Assembly (NCBI GenBank): GCA_028564705.1
Contig: JAPXFQ010002804.1
Coordinates: 992,001 to 1,056,000, forward strand
Direction of reading: 5' to 3'
DNA: 64,000 nt
Source: Apricaphanius iberus
Taxonomy: Eukaryota; Chordata; Actinopteri; Cyprinodontiformes; Aphaniidae
Both the position numbers and the translations under genes were made by a program. Positions 35,041 to 46,575 of the stretch are shown in pieces. The notes beneath the pieces are model-generated. The model saw nothing but the letters and a program-made list of their open reading frames with translations, was not told the origin of the DNA and searched no databases. Each line of letters starts with the position of its first letter. Position 1 is the first letter of the stretch.

Positions 35041-36760
35041 GATGCCAAAGCAGATGCAGAGACAGAAAATGAATGCATGGAACCAAAACCCTAATGAGAG
35101 CTCTAGCTATGCTGACACAATGTTACACAGGAGCCAGAAAAGAAATATCATATTGTTTTGCATATACATGTACACTCTGCTAGGAACGTCATTTTTAAAA
35201 TATTAGTAGATTAATTCATGGTAATGACACTGATTAACAATGAAACAAGGAACTGCACAACATTTCGAAAAAGTCATCTGTGCACACTGATTTCCTACTT
35301 GCAAAAAGCTCATAACTGTAATAGCAAAAAAACCACAGGCAGCTATGCTTTTGGAAATACCTTATATATGAGAAGAGGATGAAGACTGAATGGAGAACAA
35401 AGCTTGTGGTTTCAGACTTGATTAAGAAAAACTTGGGAAAGAAAACTTAATAAAAGGCCTAAATGACACGTGTCCAGAGGTCATGATATATGCTATTGTT
35501 GTTGGTTATTTTCACTTTGTCCCAAAAAAATCTGATCATAATCTATTTTTCTTGTCAATTTTTTAAAGATTTATTTGGTGTTGGTATTTATATTTTAAAT
35601 AATTTTGAATTGAAATGAAGTAAAATTATTGTAGTTAAAAGGCAAACAGTTCACTTACTATGGCTTGAACTCACCTTCTCACAACTTCCTCCTGCTTCAC
35701 ATGGAACTGAAATGCTCAACCACTTTTGCGCAATCAAATAGTTGGATTGCTGCAGAGTAGGGATGTCCCGATCTTGAGTATTTATTGAAACCGATTGAAA
35801 TTACGTCACAACCTCACGTGTCGAAATCCAAAAGAGGGTCGCGATCACCTCCTCCCAAGTTTACATACTGACTAACATGCATGACTAACGTCCCACTGGG
35901 ACTTCATAGCACCAGTTAACAGGCAACCGTCTATTTATTCATAACAGATTTATTTCCTTATCACAAGGAACCACACATTGTATTTTTCCTAACCACTAAC
36001 TCACCAGTTCTCCTACAACTCACAACAACACCTGGTAACAATATTAACTGTTGTATCACAATAAGAGCATCCACCGTGATCAAACCCCACATCTACAGAG
36101 CACATTACCTGATCCAAGCTAGTGGCTATTAGCTAAGCTACAGTTAAACCATAGCAAGTGCAGATGAAGAACAAGAAGCGGCAGGAGTGGAGCTAAGATG
36201 CTCCTGCTACTCTCAAATTATTAGTGGGCAATATAAAATGTATAAGGTAGAAATTATATAAATTTAGCCAAAGGTAGAGATTTTGAGTATGCGGCCATAC
36301 CGTGATTACGCATTCTGATGATGTCATCAAGCTGTGCTTGCATACTTCAGGTATGGACGAGTAAAAATACTGATGTTCGGTGTTTGTCTTTTCTCTTGGC
36401 ATCGCAACTTGAAAATTTGTTGTAATTTAACGGAAAAGAAACCTGTTGAACTTAAAGCATTTTTTATTTAAATATATGCAGGTTTTTTTTGCTGTGCGAT
36501 ATTAAATTAATAAATTAGTAACCAGGAAAGAAGACAATTGTGAACTTTATTTTCTTAAGATTTAGCTTTTATTTGATTTAAAATATCTTAATCTTTATGT
36601 TTGGAGAATTTTAATGTTGCATTATTTTGGAAAAAAGATTAGAATATTTCTTTACATGCATTTTGCACATAAAATTTTCTTTCAATGGCATTTCACTAGC
36701 CTGGAATACGCTACAGATTAAGTTAACGATTCGCAAGCAAGAGTAAGACTATAAATTAAG
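35041..36760. other. Intergenic with a hAT-like end fragment
   Basis: Mostly AT-rich and unassigned. At about 35757-35775 TAGGGATGTCCCGATC is the classic outer end of a fish hAT-type MITE, but the other end is not clear. Confidence 0.4.
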
Positions 36761-36764
36761 AATT

Positions 36765-37330
36765 TAAACAATTTATTGAAAGCATGGAGGAACGACGGTC
36801 TGGGAGAGGTGTCGTCGGAGACCCGGGAGGGAGACTCAGTGTGGGGCCGCAGTTTTCAGGAAACTCATATTTCCGAGCCTGCTCAGGACCCCCCCAGTTG
36901 GAACCTAGAAGAGAGAAATGTTAGGAGCAGTGGCACTGGAGTGAACGAAAACCTTAAACGGGGATGCTGCAAACAGTGGATGCTGTAAGAGAAAGGGGGT
37001 GGGTTAAGAGGGGTGGGTCAACGGGACCCCGAGAGAAAAGCGGGTCAGCGGGACCTCAAGGGAAAGCGGGTCGACGGGACCCCGAGAGAAAAGCGGGTTG
37101 ATGGGACCCAGAGAGAAAAGCGGGTCGAAGAGACCCCGAGAGAAAAGCGGGTCAACGGGACCCTGAGAGAAAGGCGGGTCAGCGCGACCCTGGAAGAAGG
37201 CGAGTCAGCGGGACCCGGACCGGGCAACCTAGAGGGATGGGAAGGGAGGGGCAAAATGAACGAGACAGAAAAAAAACGAGAGCCAGACAGGGTTTATATA
37301 TGTATCAAGGTGTGATTGGGAATGTGTGAG
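36765..37330. repeat. Dispersed repeat carrying a minisatellite
   Basis: The stretch begins with TTTATTGAAAGCATGGAGGA and ends with GGTTTATATATGTATCAAGG and AAGTGCCAGGTGAGGCGAG, in the style of the repeat family at 7655, 52015 and 54600. The 27-bp minisatellite at 37014-37219 lies inside. ORFs on both strands through the minisatellite are consequences of the repeat. Confidence 0.4.
37014..37219. repeat. 27-bp minisatellite, about 7.5 copies
   Basis: Units follow the pattern CGGGTCAACGGGACCCCGAG + AGAAAAG, with lengths 27, 26, 27, 27, 27, 27 and 26 and a final partial copy. Copies differ at several positions, so the array is not recent. Read in one frame it gives a nine-residue repeat like KRVDGTPRE, but unit length changes break that frame at the ends. 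Confidence 0.9.
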
Positions 37331-37599
37331 CGGTCATAAGTGCCAGGTGAGGCGAGTTTAGGGCTGATTAGGATGTGAGAGTCGGATATAGGGCGTGTTC
37401 CTTACTCCTGAACTTAAGTTAACTTTGTTGATTCCATTTTAATGCTATTTGAAGTTGTTCTGCTGCAATGTGTCTTGAAAGAATGTTCATTAGGAGTCAT
37501 TTGACATATATGAAGAAAAGAAAGATACCGCAATACATATCGTTACTGCACATCCTTTAGATTGTATCCCAATATAGATTTGAGGTCATATCGCCCAGC

Positions 37600-37910
37600 C
37601 CTATCTCAAATCCCCAACAAACATTTGATCGTTGAATAAACATTGAAACAACGTCAGTCCGCAACGTCCTGTCATGATTGAAAAACAGTTCGGAAACGAA
37701 AATTGAGCCGAAGTCTTTTCTGGCCACCATCTGTCATGGCTGAAAAATAGTTCCAAAATGAACGTTCAACCGATGTCTTCCACACCCTTTCTGGCTGTGA
37801 AATCCACGTCTTTTCTGCGCATCCCTGGACATCAGAATTAATCTTCTTAATGTTTAAAATGTGTTTTTCAACATTAAATGCAGACATATTAGCCTGCATA
37901 TAAAATAATC
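37600..37910. repeat. Probable MITE remnant (ATTGAAACAACG family)
   Basis: TTGAATAAACATTGAAACAA, AACAGTTCGGAAACG and AATAGTTCCAAAATGAACG repeat a theme at about 75-bp spacing. Related words occur at 52290-52440 and 53340-53550. I did not find clear ends. Confidence 0.35.
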
Positions 37911-37914
37911 ATAC

Positions 37915-38900
37915 ACCCATTGTATTAAAAAGTGACCAGTGATTTAGACGATGCACATCTACACTTGACAAAGGTTCTAAAAAGGTCCAAAATTGGTCCA
38001 GGTATACCTGAACATCTATAACACTCTATAATCACATACCAAACATCACTTTACTTATACATTTAAGGACACTTAAAAATGAATTATGTCATTTTAGTCG
38101 TTCATTTGTAAATCAAAGATAACAGGATGAAATAAAAGTCACAAAATTCCACATCACACTTATTTACTTTACAGATTATACAATACAGATTCACCCGAAA
38201 AACAGGAAAAAACATGTTCAGGACTTTGTTAACGCAGTCTCTAATGGAAGAGCATCCAATTTTGGAAAATTGTTACACCTAAATGTGAAGATAATTAAAA
38301 TAATGCTTTACATTAACAATCTACAGGTGCTACAAAGCATTAAAAAACAAACAAACACCTATAAAAAATTCTAATCCAGGTGATTTACTTCCTGAATAAA
38401 CCTCTCAAAAAGCGACATTAAGTTACGGTAATAACTTTGAATTTATTGTTCAACCCTTTTTTTCAAATTAACTTTAAGCCTAAGCGTAAGATAATGTTAG
38501 CCAAACTTGGTATAATTCAGTTGACAATGTCGGCATCATTTCTTTTGGTTTATTCATGTCAAACAAGTAAAACTCAAGCACGTTAATCTAATAATACAAA
38601 ATATGCTTACCCAACAGATTTTTTTTTGTATGATATCGATATAAGTATTCCTTCTCTCTTCGTGGTTATTCTAGTGCTAAAGTTCGGCATCTATGGGGAG
38701 AATGCGTATTGCGGGATTATTTTATTCGTTGTTGAAATAATGACTTAAATGCAGTGGCTTTGCATCACTGGGTATTTTTTAAGTATAATTTTTTTTTATT
38801 AAAGTAAATATATATGTACTTTTTATAAAAATTATGTATGTCATAAATATAATTCCTGTTTTTTTTCTGGTTTGCTTTACAACGTGTCAAAGACGTAAAT
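37915..38900. other. Intergenic, nothing recognised
   Basis: AT-rich single-copy-looking sequence without gene signature. Confidence 0.45.
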
Positions 38901-38913
38901 TGATCACTACAGC

Positions 38914-39204
38914 TAGGGCTGCACGATTATGACCAAAATAATAATCACGATTATTTTGATCAATATTGTAATCATGATTATTAATCACGATTATTCATTC
39001 AGTCTTGTAAAATATCTATGCTGAGTGGCATAGGTGTGGTTTTTATTTAGGCAGCTTAATGAAGCTTTAGCCATGCGTTTGCCCCCTGGTGGTTGGCAGA
39101 CTATTGGTTGAGGCAGTGTATGATAAAAATGCATATCAGGTTCATTTAATTGTGGCCACCAAAATCGTGATCACGATCAAAATCCGATCAATTGTGCAGA
39201 CCTA
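38914..39204. mobile_element. hAT-type MITE, 291 bp, perfect 8-bp duplication
   Basis: The ends are TAGGGCTGCACGATTATGA and, inward from the right, TAGGTCTGCACAATTGATC. The element is flanked by ACTACAGC on both sides (38906-38913 and 39205-39212), the 8-bp target duplication of hAT elements. The interior is rich in AATCACGATTATT-like words. There is no coding capacity. Confidence 0.92.
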
Positions 39205-39214
39205 ACTACAGCCT

Positions 39215-39965
39215 TGATCCAGACGTGCAGAGGACGTCAGCGGACGTCTTCACAAACCCGTAAAAAGAGCAAATTAGGTTAATTATTTCAGTATTACAAT
39301 GACAGGATTAAGCACAGCTGATTTGAGTGGTATTAACGCGACCAGTTTTGGCCAGGGAAAAGACGTGGTCGGACGAATGTTTTTTGGGTCACCGGTGTGG
39401 AAATATTTTGCGTTCTCTATGAGTTAAGTCAACATTCGCGTTGTAAACAAGAAGACCACAGTTTGTTGCACATTTGCTACTTCCTCTCAGCCAACATGTC
39501 TCCTTTATTTTTTGCACACTGCAGTAACTGAAAAGTCACTAGATGGCAGCCATCCTTTGTGACTACACATTTTATTATATTATATTATATAATATTATAA
39601 TATTTTATTTATTATGTTTGTTGTATTTCACTGTTCCGCTGGAGTGAACAAGATTTGACCATTAGTGCCTAATGTGATACATTACACAGGAATATTGGAA
39701 CTTGTATCACCTATATATAGACCACATTACTTTTGTTCAAATGGAACTGAATTAGATTTAATCAACATTACAAATTTCTGAATGCCAGTCAGTTTTGATC
39801 CCAAAAACCTTTAGTTCTCTGTTTGGAAGCGAAAGATGAAGACAGGTTTTATTTATTTATTCACACTGTTCCCCTGCATACAACAAAATCTATAAAAAAA
39901 TGACTTTTTGTGAGGAAAATAAAAGTTTTGAAATTGATTGCTAGAGTACAGAATTGATGTCCTCA
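39215..39965. other. Intergenic, nothing recognised
   Basis: Contains a TATTATA-type AT run near 39569-39610 and no gene signature. Confidence 0.4.
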
Positions 39966-39974
39966 TAATCCGAT

Positions 39975-40388
39975 TTGAAATATTCTAAAATTAGAGGGGG
40001 GAGTTCGTTGAACTGTCATTCTAGAATCACTAGAACCGTGAAAGTAGAACACATCCCCCCAGTTCTAAAGTCCGTCCACTGGCTCCCTGTAGCTCAGAGA
40101 ATAGACTTTAAAATACTCCTACTTGTTTATAAATCATTGAACGGTTTAGCACCAATGTACATTGAAGATACGCTGTCACTACATCAACCCAACAGTCCAC
40201 TCAGGTCCTCCAACTCTAGCCTACTAATCGTCCCTAGAATCAGAACTAAACAGGGAGAGGCAGCTTTCAGCTTCTATGCTCCACAGAGGTGGAATAAACT
40301 TCCAGACGAATGCAAAAACGCTGAATCGCTAGGCTCTCTTAAATCAAAGATAAAAACCGATTGTGTTTTATCTGTTTTAATTGCATAA
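39975..40388 (+). pseudogene. C-terminus of LINE reverse transcriptase protein
   Basis: The frame includes HIPPVLKSVHWLPVAQRIDF, KILLLVYKSLNGLAPMYI, PRIRTKQGEAAFSFYAPQRW and NKLPDECKNAESLGSLKSKI, the end of fish jockey-like LINE proteins beyond the polymerase domain. This stretch has no internal stop and ends naturally at 40388. The polymerase and endonuclease are missing because of 5' truncation, so nothing functional is encoded. Confidence 0.8.
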
Positions 40389-40520
40389 ATTTGTTCCTTA
40401 AATAATTTTTTATTGTTGTGGTTTAATTTCTATTCTTACATTTTTATTTCTTTTTTAAGTGATTGTGTATTAATTACATACATTTGTTCCTTACATTATC
40501 TTTTCTTACTGATTGATTAC

Positions 40521-41210
40521 CAGTGATGCCGGTAACGCGTTACTTAGTAGCGCGTTACTCCTAATATGACCACTTTTTTAGTAACGACTAATCTAACGCG
40601 TTTCTTTTTTCATGCAGGTAATCAGATTAAAATTACTTGTTCAAGCCACTGTGAGTTACTATTTTTGTCATTTTCTTGAGCAAAAAGATATATTAGGTAC
40701 ATGGCGGCATTAGTATTAAGAAAACAAGTATCAATAGCGGTAAATATGATCCTACCTTCTACTGCTGCCGAAACAGCTGATAATCTCCTTTGCGGGTGCC
40801 ATGTTTGTTTTGGCCTGAATCTGAGTTCTGTACTCTGTAGGCCTACTCTGCCCCCTAGTGGAACTCTCCATTTGTACATGCAGTGAGAGAGCAAGTATGT
40901 CCCCAAGACACAGCTTATTCCTTTATAGTTGCTGGTGTCAATGTGAGGTTAAAAAACAAGTATATATCCGTTCTTACTGTTAAAATGCACTTCAAATAAA
41001 GTGATTATATGTAAAAGTGGTTATTGTGTTTATGTTGAGGCAGTGCGGAGTGTTATTGGGAGCTGCAGAAAGTAACTAACAAAGTAACTTGTAATCTAAC
41101 TTAGTTACTTTTAAAATAAAGTAATAAGTAAAGTAACTAAGTTACTTTTGGAAGGAGTAACCACTAGTCAGTAATCATATTACTTTTTCAAAGTAACTGT
41201 GTCAGCACTG
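40521..41210. mobile_element. hAT-type non-autonomous element, 690 bp
   Basis: Both ends start CAGTG when read inward (CAGTGATGCCGGTAACGCGT and CAGTGCTGACACAGTTACTT). The flanks carry a perfect 8-bp duplication, TTGATTAC, at 40513-40520 and 41211-41218, diagnostic of hAT. Subterminal sequence is full of GTAACT/AGTTAC words in both orientations. The centre (40695-40870) recurs in pieces at 27425-27800. No transposase is present. Confidence 0.92.
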
Positions 41211-41345
41211 TTGATTACTGTTAAACTTATATGTTTTGTTTGTAATCATGTGGTTTCATTAACACTGAATCATGTAAAGCACCTTGATTCGCCTTGTGTT
41301 GAAAGTGTGCTATACTAATAAAATTGCCTTGCCTTGCCTTGCCTA

Positions 41346-42135
41346 AGTATAAATGTTGCATTATTTGTGGAAAAAGTTTGGAAATGATTCCAAAACCTAG
41401 TTAAGGAGTTTTTGTGATCCGTATACACCATTCGACATGGATCGGCAACGAACCACTGCATGTTTTGGGGGCCTTTTTTGCAATAGAAAAAAAGAGATAA
41501 GCAGAAATTGACTGTCCTCATGACAACGTAGTATTGGTATTCTAATATCATGCAAATATGAAGAAAAAGAGAGGGTACTGTTTCATATAAGGAATATAAA
41601 TGGAAATATAATTTAAGTGCTTCTGTGTTTCAGTATAAATTCATTACTGTTCAGCATCTAGCGATGCAGCTGTATTAAAGTCCCACTGATGGGTGATATA
41701 AATGTGCACAACGTCTGAGTGAGCCATATCTATGCTTCTCTGCAGAAACTATTTCCCCCCGACCCACTACATTCAATTTGCACATGCAAATGTCATGACA
41801 TGTACATCTGTGTGCTGTCTCAGTGCATTTTTCAGAGAGAATTGGTTGACTATAGGTTATCTGAATTCAATTCAGACATGCATTATCATGTTTCTATCAT
41901 TGTGAGGTCTCCTCTCATATATCCATAAAGAACCTTTCGGAAAAGCTTTAGGCGCCTTGGTAGAATATCTATCTATATCTGAATATCTGTTTTATTTTAT
42001 TTTTTTAGCTGAACTCAGACTCCATAACCAATTCCAGACATATAGGGATCTGTTTGGGTCCTCTAAAAACTCTCAGAGCCCACAAGTACTGATAGTAGTG
42101 ATACATTTACACAGTCAAAAGTTGGCAATTTGGAT
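41346..42135. other. Intergenic, nothing recognised
   Basis: No gene-like feature or assigned repeat. Confidence 0.4.
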
Positions 42136-42139
42136 TATT

Positions 42140-42385
42140 TAGCATCTTATTTATTCATTTATAAATGTCTCAGTTGCAAACTAAATATTTAGATTACAAA
42201 TTGCATTTAATTTACAAACTAAATTAACTAAATACATTTATTTTATTCGTAATCTTAATGTTTAGCTTGTTACACAAATATTTACCTTGCAAGCTTAATA
42301 TTAAATTTGTAAACTAAATAGTTACCTAGCAAGGAAAATATTTCAATTCAAATAAATAATGCTTTATAAATCCCATTAATTTAGC
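42140..42385. repeat. Degenerate TAAATATTTAG repeat block
   Basis: Variants of CAAACTAAATATTTAG recur roughly every 20-30 bases in both polarities (AAACTAAATATTTAGATTAC, GTAAACTAAATAGTTACC and others). Similar blocks lie at 46950-47030 and 57150-57410. This looks like an eroded satellite-like or MITE-borne tandem repeat. Confidence 0.6.
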
Positions 42386-42599
42386 TCATACTAATTAATT
42401 ATGTGATGTTCAGGTTAATTATGTTGCCCAACATGCAGATAATCACTAGGAGACCAGTTGACAAGTTAACAGATTTTAGTAACAATAAATAATGAAATAA
42501 TGATTAAAATGATGGGGAACCGGTAACACTGTAAAGGGAACTACTGCATTCGTTCCACTCCGGCACGCACTCCACAGCAACAATTTTCCCTTTTGTAGT

Positions 42600-45500
42600 T
42601 AATTAGAGTGTTTCCACTGATATAAATGTATAGATATATACTGCATATTTCTGGACTGAGATGTCTGAGGTTCTTCCAGGGATCTGCAGGAGCCATTCCT
42701 CCAGTTTGGGGGTCACTGCCCCAAGTGCTCTGATTACCACAGGTACTGCTGTCTTCACCTTCACCTTCCAAGCCTTCTCTAGCTCATCTCTGAGCTCTTG
42801 GTATTTCTCAAGTTTCTCATGGTCCTTCTTCTTGATGTCACCATCAGTTGGTATTACCACATCCACCACAACGGCTTTCCTCGGCTCTTTATCAACCATC
42901 ACAATGTCCGGTTGGTTCGCCATTACCATCCTCTCTGTCTGGATCTGGAAGTCCCACAGGATCTTTGCTCGGTCATTCTCCACCACCTTTGGAGGTGTTT
43001 CCCATTTGACCTTGGGGTTTCCAGCCCATGCTCCGCACAGATGTTTCTATATACTATGCCAGCCACTTGGTTATGACGTTCCATGTATGCTTTCCCTGCT
43101 AGCATTTTACACCCTGCTGTTATGTGCTGGATTGTCTCAGATTAATCTTTGCGCAGCCTACACCTTGGGTCTTGTCTGGTGTGGTAGATCTGGGCCTGTA
43201 TTGAACTGGTGCTCAGAGCCTGTTCCTGTTCTGCCAGGATGAGTGTCTCTGTGGTGTCCTGTAGATCAGCCCTCTCTAGCCATTGATAGGATTTCTTGAA
43301 ATTAGCCACTTCACTTATGTTCTGATGGTACATCCCATGCAGGGGCTTGACCTCCCATGATGGTTCCTCCTCCAGCACCTCCTCATCTTGCCATTGTCTC
43401 AAGCATTCAATAAGTACGTCAGGCATTCACTAAGTACGTCATCCGTTGAAGCCTTATCCTTGATGTACTTATGAAGCTTCGATGTTTCATCTTGGATAGT
43501 GGCTCTTACGCTCATCAGTCCTCTGCCTCCTTCCTTACGGTGTGTGTACAGTATCAGCGTGCTTGACTTGGGATGGAACTCACCATGCATGGTGAGGAGC
43601 TTTCGGGTCTTAATATCTGTGGTCTGTATCTCATCCTTTGGCCATCTTATTATTCAGGGTATCTGGTCACTGGCAGGGCGTAACTGTTTATTGCCGTGGA
43701 CTTCTGTTTTCCATTGAGCTGGCTTCTTAGGACTTGCCTCACTCTTTGGAGGGATTTGGTTGTTGCTGCTTCCCTTGTTGCCTGGTCAAGGTTGCCATTT
43801 GCCTACGGTATTCCCAGCTACGTGTAACTGTCCTCAATGTCTGCCATTGTTCCCTCTTGGAGTGAGACCCCTTCAGTGTGGACTACCTTGCCTGGCTTTG
43901 TAACCATCCTACTACATTTTTCAAGGCCGAATGACATACCAATGTCATTGCTGTAGATTCAGACCTATGCAGAACAGTAGTGGGGACAGAGCATCACCTT
44001 GGCATATGCCACATTTGATGGACACTTGTGTAAGTGGCTTGCCATTGGCCTCAAGGTTGGTTCTCCACAACCTCATCGAGTTCGCATTGAATGCTCTAAC
44101 CGTCCTGCTGATGTTGTACAACTTCAAGCATTCATTGATCCATGTGTGGGGCATCGAGTCGTAGACTTTCTTGTAATCAATTCAGGCAGTGCAGAACAGT
44201 AGTGGGGACAGAGCATCACCTTGGCATATGCCACATTTGACGGACACTTGTGTAAGTGGCTTGCCATTGGCCTCAAGGGTGGTTCTCCACAACCTCATCA
44301 AGTTCGCAATGAATGCTCTAACAGTCCTGTTGATGTTGTACAACTTCAAGCGTTCGTTGATCAATGTGTAGGGCATCGAGTCGTAGACTTTCTTGTATTC
44401 AATTCAGGCAGTGCACATGTTGGTCTTTCGCATTTGTAGTCTTGGGCAACTGTTCTGTCAACCAGGAACTGGTGTTTAGCACCTCTGGTATCCCTACCAA
44501 TTCCTTTCTGTGCTTTTCTCATGTATTGATCCATGTGCCTGCTCATCTTAGCCGCCATGATGCCTGACATGAGTTTCCATGTTGTGGAGAGACAGGTTAT
44601 TGGGCGATAGTTGGATGGAACTGCACCTTTGGTGGGATCCTTCTGGATCAGGATTGTTTGCCGTTCGGTTAGCCATTCTGAGTGAGTCCCATCTCTTAGG
44701 AGCTGGTTCATTTGTGCTGCCAGGCGGTCATAGAGTGCTGTGAGTTTCTTTAGCCAGTAGGCATGGATCATGTCAGGGCCTGGTGCTATGCAGTTTTTCA
44801 TAACCTGAGACTCTTTCTTGGATGTCTTTCGCTGTGATGGTAACTGGATTCTGTCAGGGAGGTTGCTGTGCTCCTCTCTCAGACAGGCCAACCATTGAGC
44901 ACTGCTGTTATGTGCTGGCTCTTTTTCCCATATGCTCTTCCAGTACCTTTCAGTTTACAGCCTTGGTGGGTCTACTCTGCTGCTATTGCCCTGCCACTCA
45001 GCGTACACCTTTGCTGGTTGTGTAGCATACAGCCTGTTTATTCGTTTGGCTTCATTGCCTTTCGTGCACCTCTTTAGGCGATAGGCCAAGGCTTGGAGTA
45101 TTTGTTTGGCATTTTCGAGTACTTCAGGCATGGACATCTGGCTCTACCTCTTTGGTATTGGTCATTTCATTGTACCTCTCTGAGCCTCCGTCAACTGGCT
45201 TACTTCTCTCCAAGCTACCTTGATGTTAGCTTCCAGCTGTCTTTTCCATGATGGGTATTGTCTCTCATGGTTGCTCTTATAGCCAAGCATCTCTAGGATC
45301 ACTGCTGGTGAAGTGTATATCAGCTCATTGGTTTCAGTGATTGATGTGGTAGGGAACGCTCTCAATGCTGCATTCACTGTTTCCAGGAGATTTTCCGAGG
45401 GTACTTCACTTAGCCATTGTTATCAGCATCGGATGTCTTGCGCTCATTTTCGCCATGATCTTATTTTTGGTCAGTTGCTTCCTTACTCAGCGCTATGGGT

Positions 45501-45886
45501 TCACTCATTGTGGGTCCGTTTCCCAACCCTGGTTGGGGAGATGGTATAACCTCCCCTCTGACCTGGCGTCCTGAATCCTCCTTGCCGTAACATTTGTGTT
45601 GTATCTCGTCAATCTCAAGTTGTGTTAGCATTTGCCGTTTGTGGATGTTGGAACACTGAGCTACTAGGTGTTTTGCTGTCAACTTTGCCTGTGGGTATCG
45701 AAGTAACCATTCAGCCCGCATTCTTCTTGTGTAACCTCTCTGATTAGGGTTACTTGAGTAGTAGCATTGTAGTAGTAGTTGTTGTTCCATTAGCCCATTT
45801 TTCATCAAGGTAGCCTGGTTCCCTAGCGCCTGACGCAGACCTTGTTTGTCCGAGCGATGTCTGAGCTGGCATCTCATGTATTTCAT
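42600..45886 (-). pseudogene. Rex6/Dong-like LINE protein, inactivated
   Basis: In protein order: an N-terminal region (45886-45461), a spacer (45377-44955), RT fingers (NYRPITCLSTTWKLMSGIMA, 44891-44361), two copies of motifs A to B ending GICQGDALSPLLFC (44412-43969), then NDIGMSFGLEKC and MADIEDSY, followed by LTMHGEFHPKSSTL-like and HRKEGGRGLMSVRATIQDET segments. The end carries ANQPDIVMVDKEPRKAVVVD + VVIP (about 42915-42849), matching PD-X14-D of the restriction-like endonuclease. Motif C (the MDD aspartates) and about 50 residues around it are deleted next to a frameshift at about 43950. Motif A in one duplicate has Glu where the other has the catalytic Asp. Not functional. Confidence 0.8.
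43969..44412 (-). repeat. Tandem duplication, 2 x 222 bp, inside the RT
   Basis: The block 43969-44190 is repeated at 44191-44412. Both start (on the + strand) with GCAGAACAGTAGTGGGGACA and end just before the next copy. They differ by scattered substitutions, on the order of 5 percent by eye. The unit length of 222 is 74 codons, so the duplication kept the reading frame. It covers RT motifs A to B. Confidence 0.92.
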
Positions 45887-45900
45887 TGTCTCTCATCATG

Positions 45901-46570
45901 GTATGAATTTGTGGGCTGGTTAAAACTGGTTAGATAACTCAACTTATAGTATGCTATTCTAACTAAGTATGCTAACAGAAAACAAGTTTCATCATCCAGC
46001 AGAAATATGATTGATTCTATTTTTGTCGTCGGAGCAAGTCCACGTCGGAGCAAGTCCACGTCGGAGCAAGTCCACAGTCAATCTACACAAATCACACAGC
46101 CCCAACAGAATACCTAACTAGCACAGACTATAACAGAATAATAATCAAACTATCGCATGTTAATGCACTAAAATAAGCCATAAATATTGCTTCTTTGAAA
46201 TCAATGTTGAACAAAATACGTGGAGATACCTTGACACAGAATAACGAAGAGATGTAGATTAAAGTGTTGTTTTTTGTTCTTCCATGGATGCAATTAATTT
46301 TTTTGATCTGACTTCTGCATTCCTTACTGCCTTTTTTGCTTGTTTGAGCACCTCTGAAATTTGGACCGGAAGGGATGCAGAGAACATGCAGTAGAATTTA
46401 GGGACAGGAGCGAACAGTAGAAATTAAGGGTTACAGGGTAGATGGTTAGTAGGACGCCAAGGAGGAACTGAGGCCGGGATATCTGCGAGAGCTTCCTGGA
46501 GAGAATCCAGACATGAAAGGTTGGAGGAATCCGAGACTGAGGAGTGGGTACAGAGGGCAGGCAGGTTGAG
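45901..46570. other. Intergenic with a 16-bp triplet repeat
   Basis: No gene. At 46028-46075 GTCGGAGCAAGTCCAC occurs three times in perfect tandem. The remainder is unassigned. Confidence 0.5.
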
Positions 46571-46575
46571 CACTA

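Larger units (their letters stand above)
39968..41345 (+). mobile_element. LINE 3' end with (TTGCC)n tail, interrupted by a hAT element
   Basis: The last ~130 codons of a non-LTR retrotransposon protein (to 40388) are followed by a T-rich 3' UTR. This UTR is cut by a hAT element (40521-41210) and resumes at 41219 with TGTAAAGCACCTTGATTCGC, AATAAAATTG and a tail of five CCTTG/TTGCC units to 41345. The protein part is of the jockey/CR1/L2-like kind abundant in fish. Removing the hAT element with one copy of TTGATTAC restores a continuous 3' UTR. Confidence 0.82.
42535..45900 (-). mobile_element. Rex6/Dong-like LINE
   Basis: A nearly complete coding region of a non-LTR retrotransposon on the minus strand, 5' end near 45900 and 3' end near 42540. 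Its reverse transcriptase is followed by a C-terminal domain with the spacing of a restriction-enzyme-like endonuclease, as in R2/R4/Dong/Rex6 elements and unlike the apurinic-type endonuclease LINEs elsewhere in the window. It is broken by many stops and frameshifts, carries an internal tandem duplication (43969-44412) and has lost part of the polymerase. No target duplication or tail was identified. Confidence 0.8.

Noticed and set aside
37013..37315. A possible small repetitive protein with KRVDGTPRE units
   Set aside because: The units come from the 27-bp minisatellite. 26-bp units change the frame and the surrounding sequence looks like a dispersed repeat.
42661..43242. A 193-codon + strand ORF
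   Set aside because: It is antisense to the endonuclease region of the minus-strand LINE; Ser/Thr/Phe-rich content is typical of such shadows.
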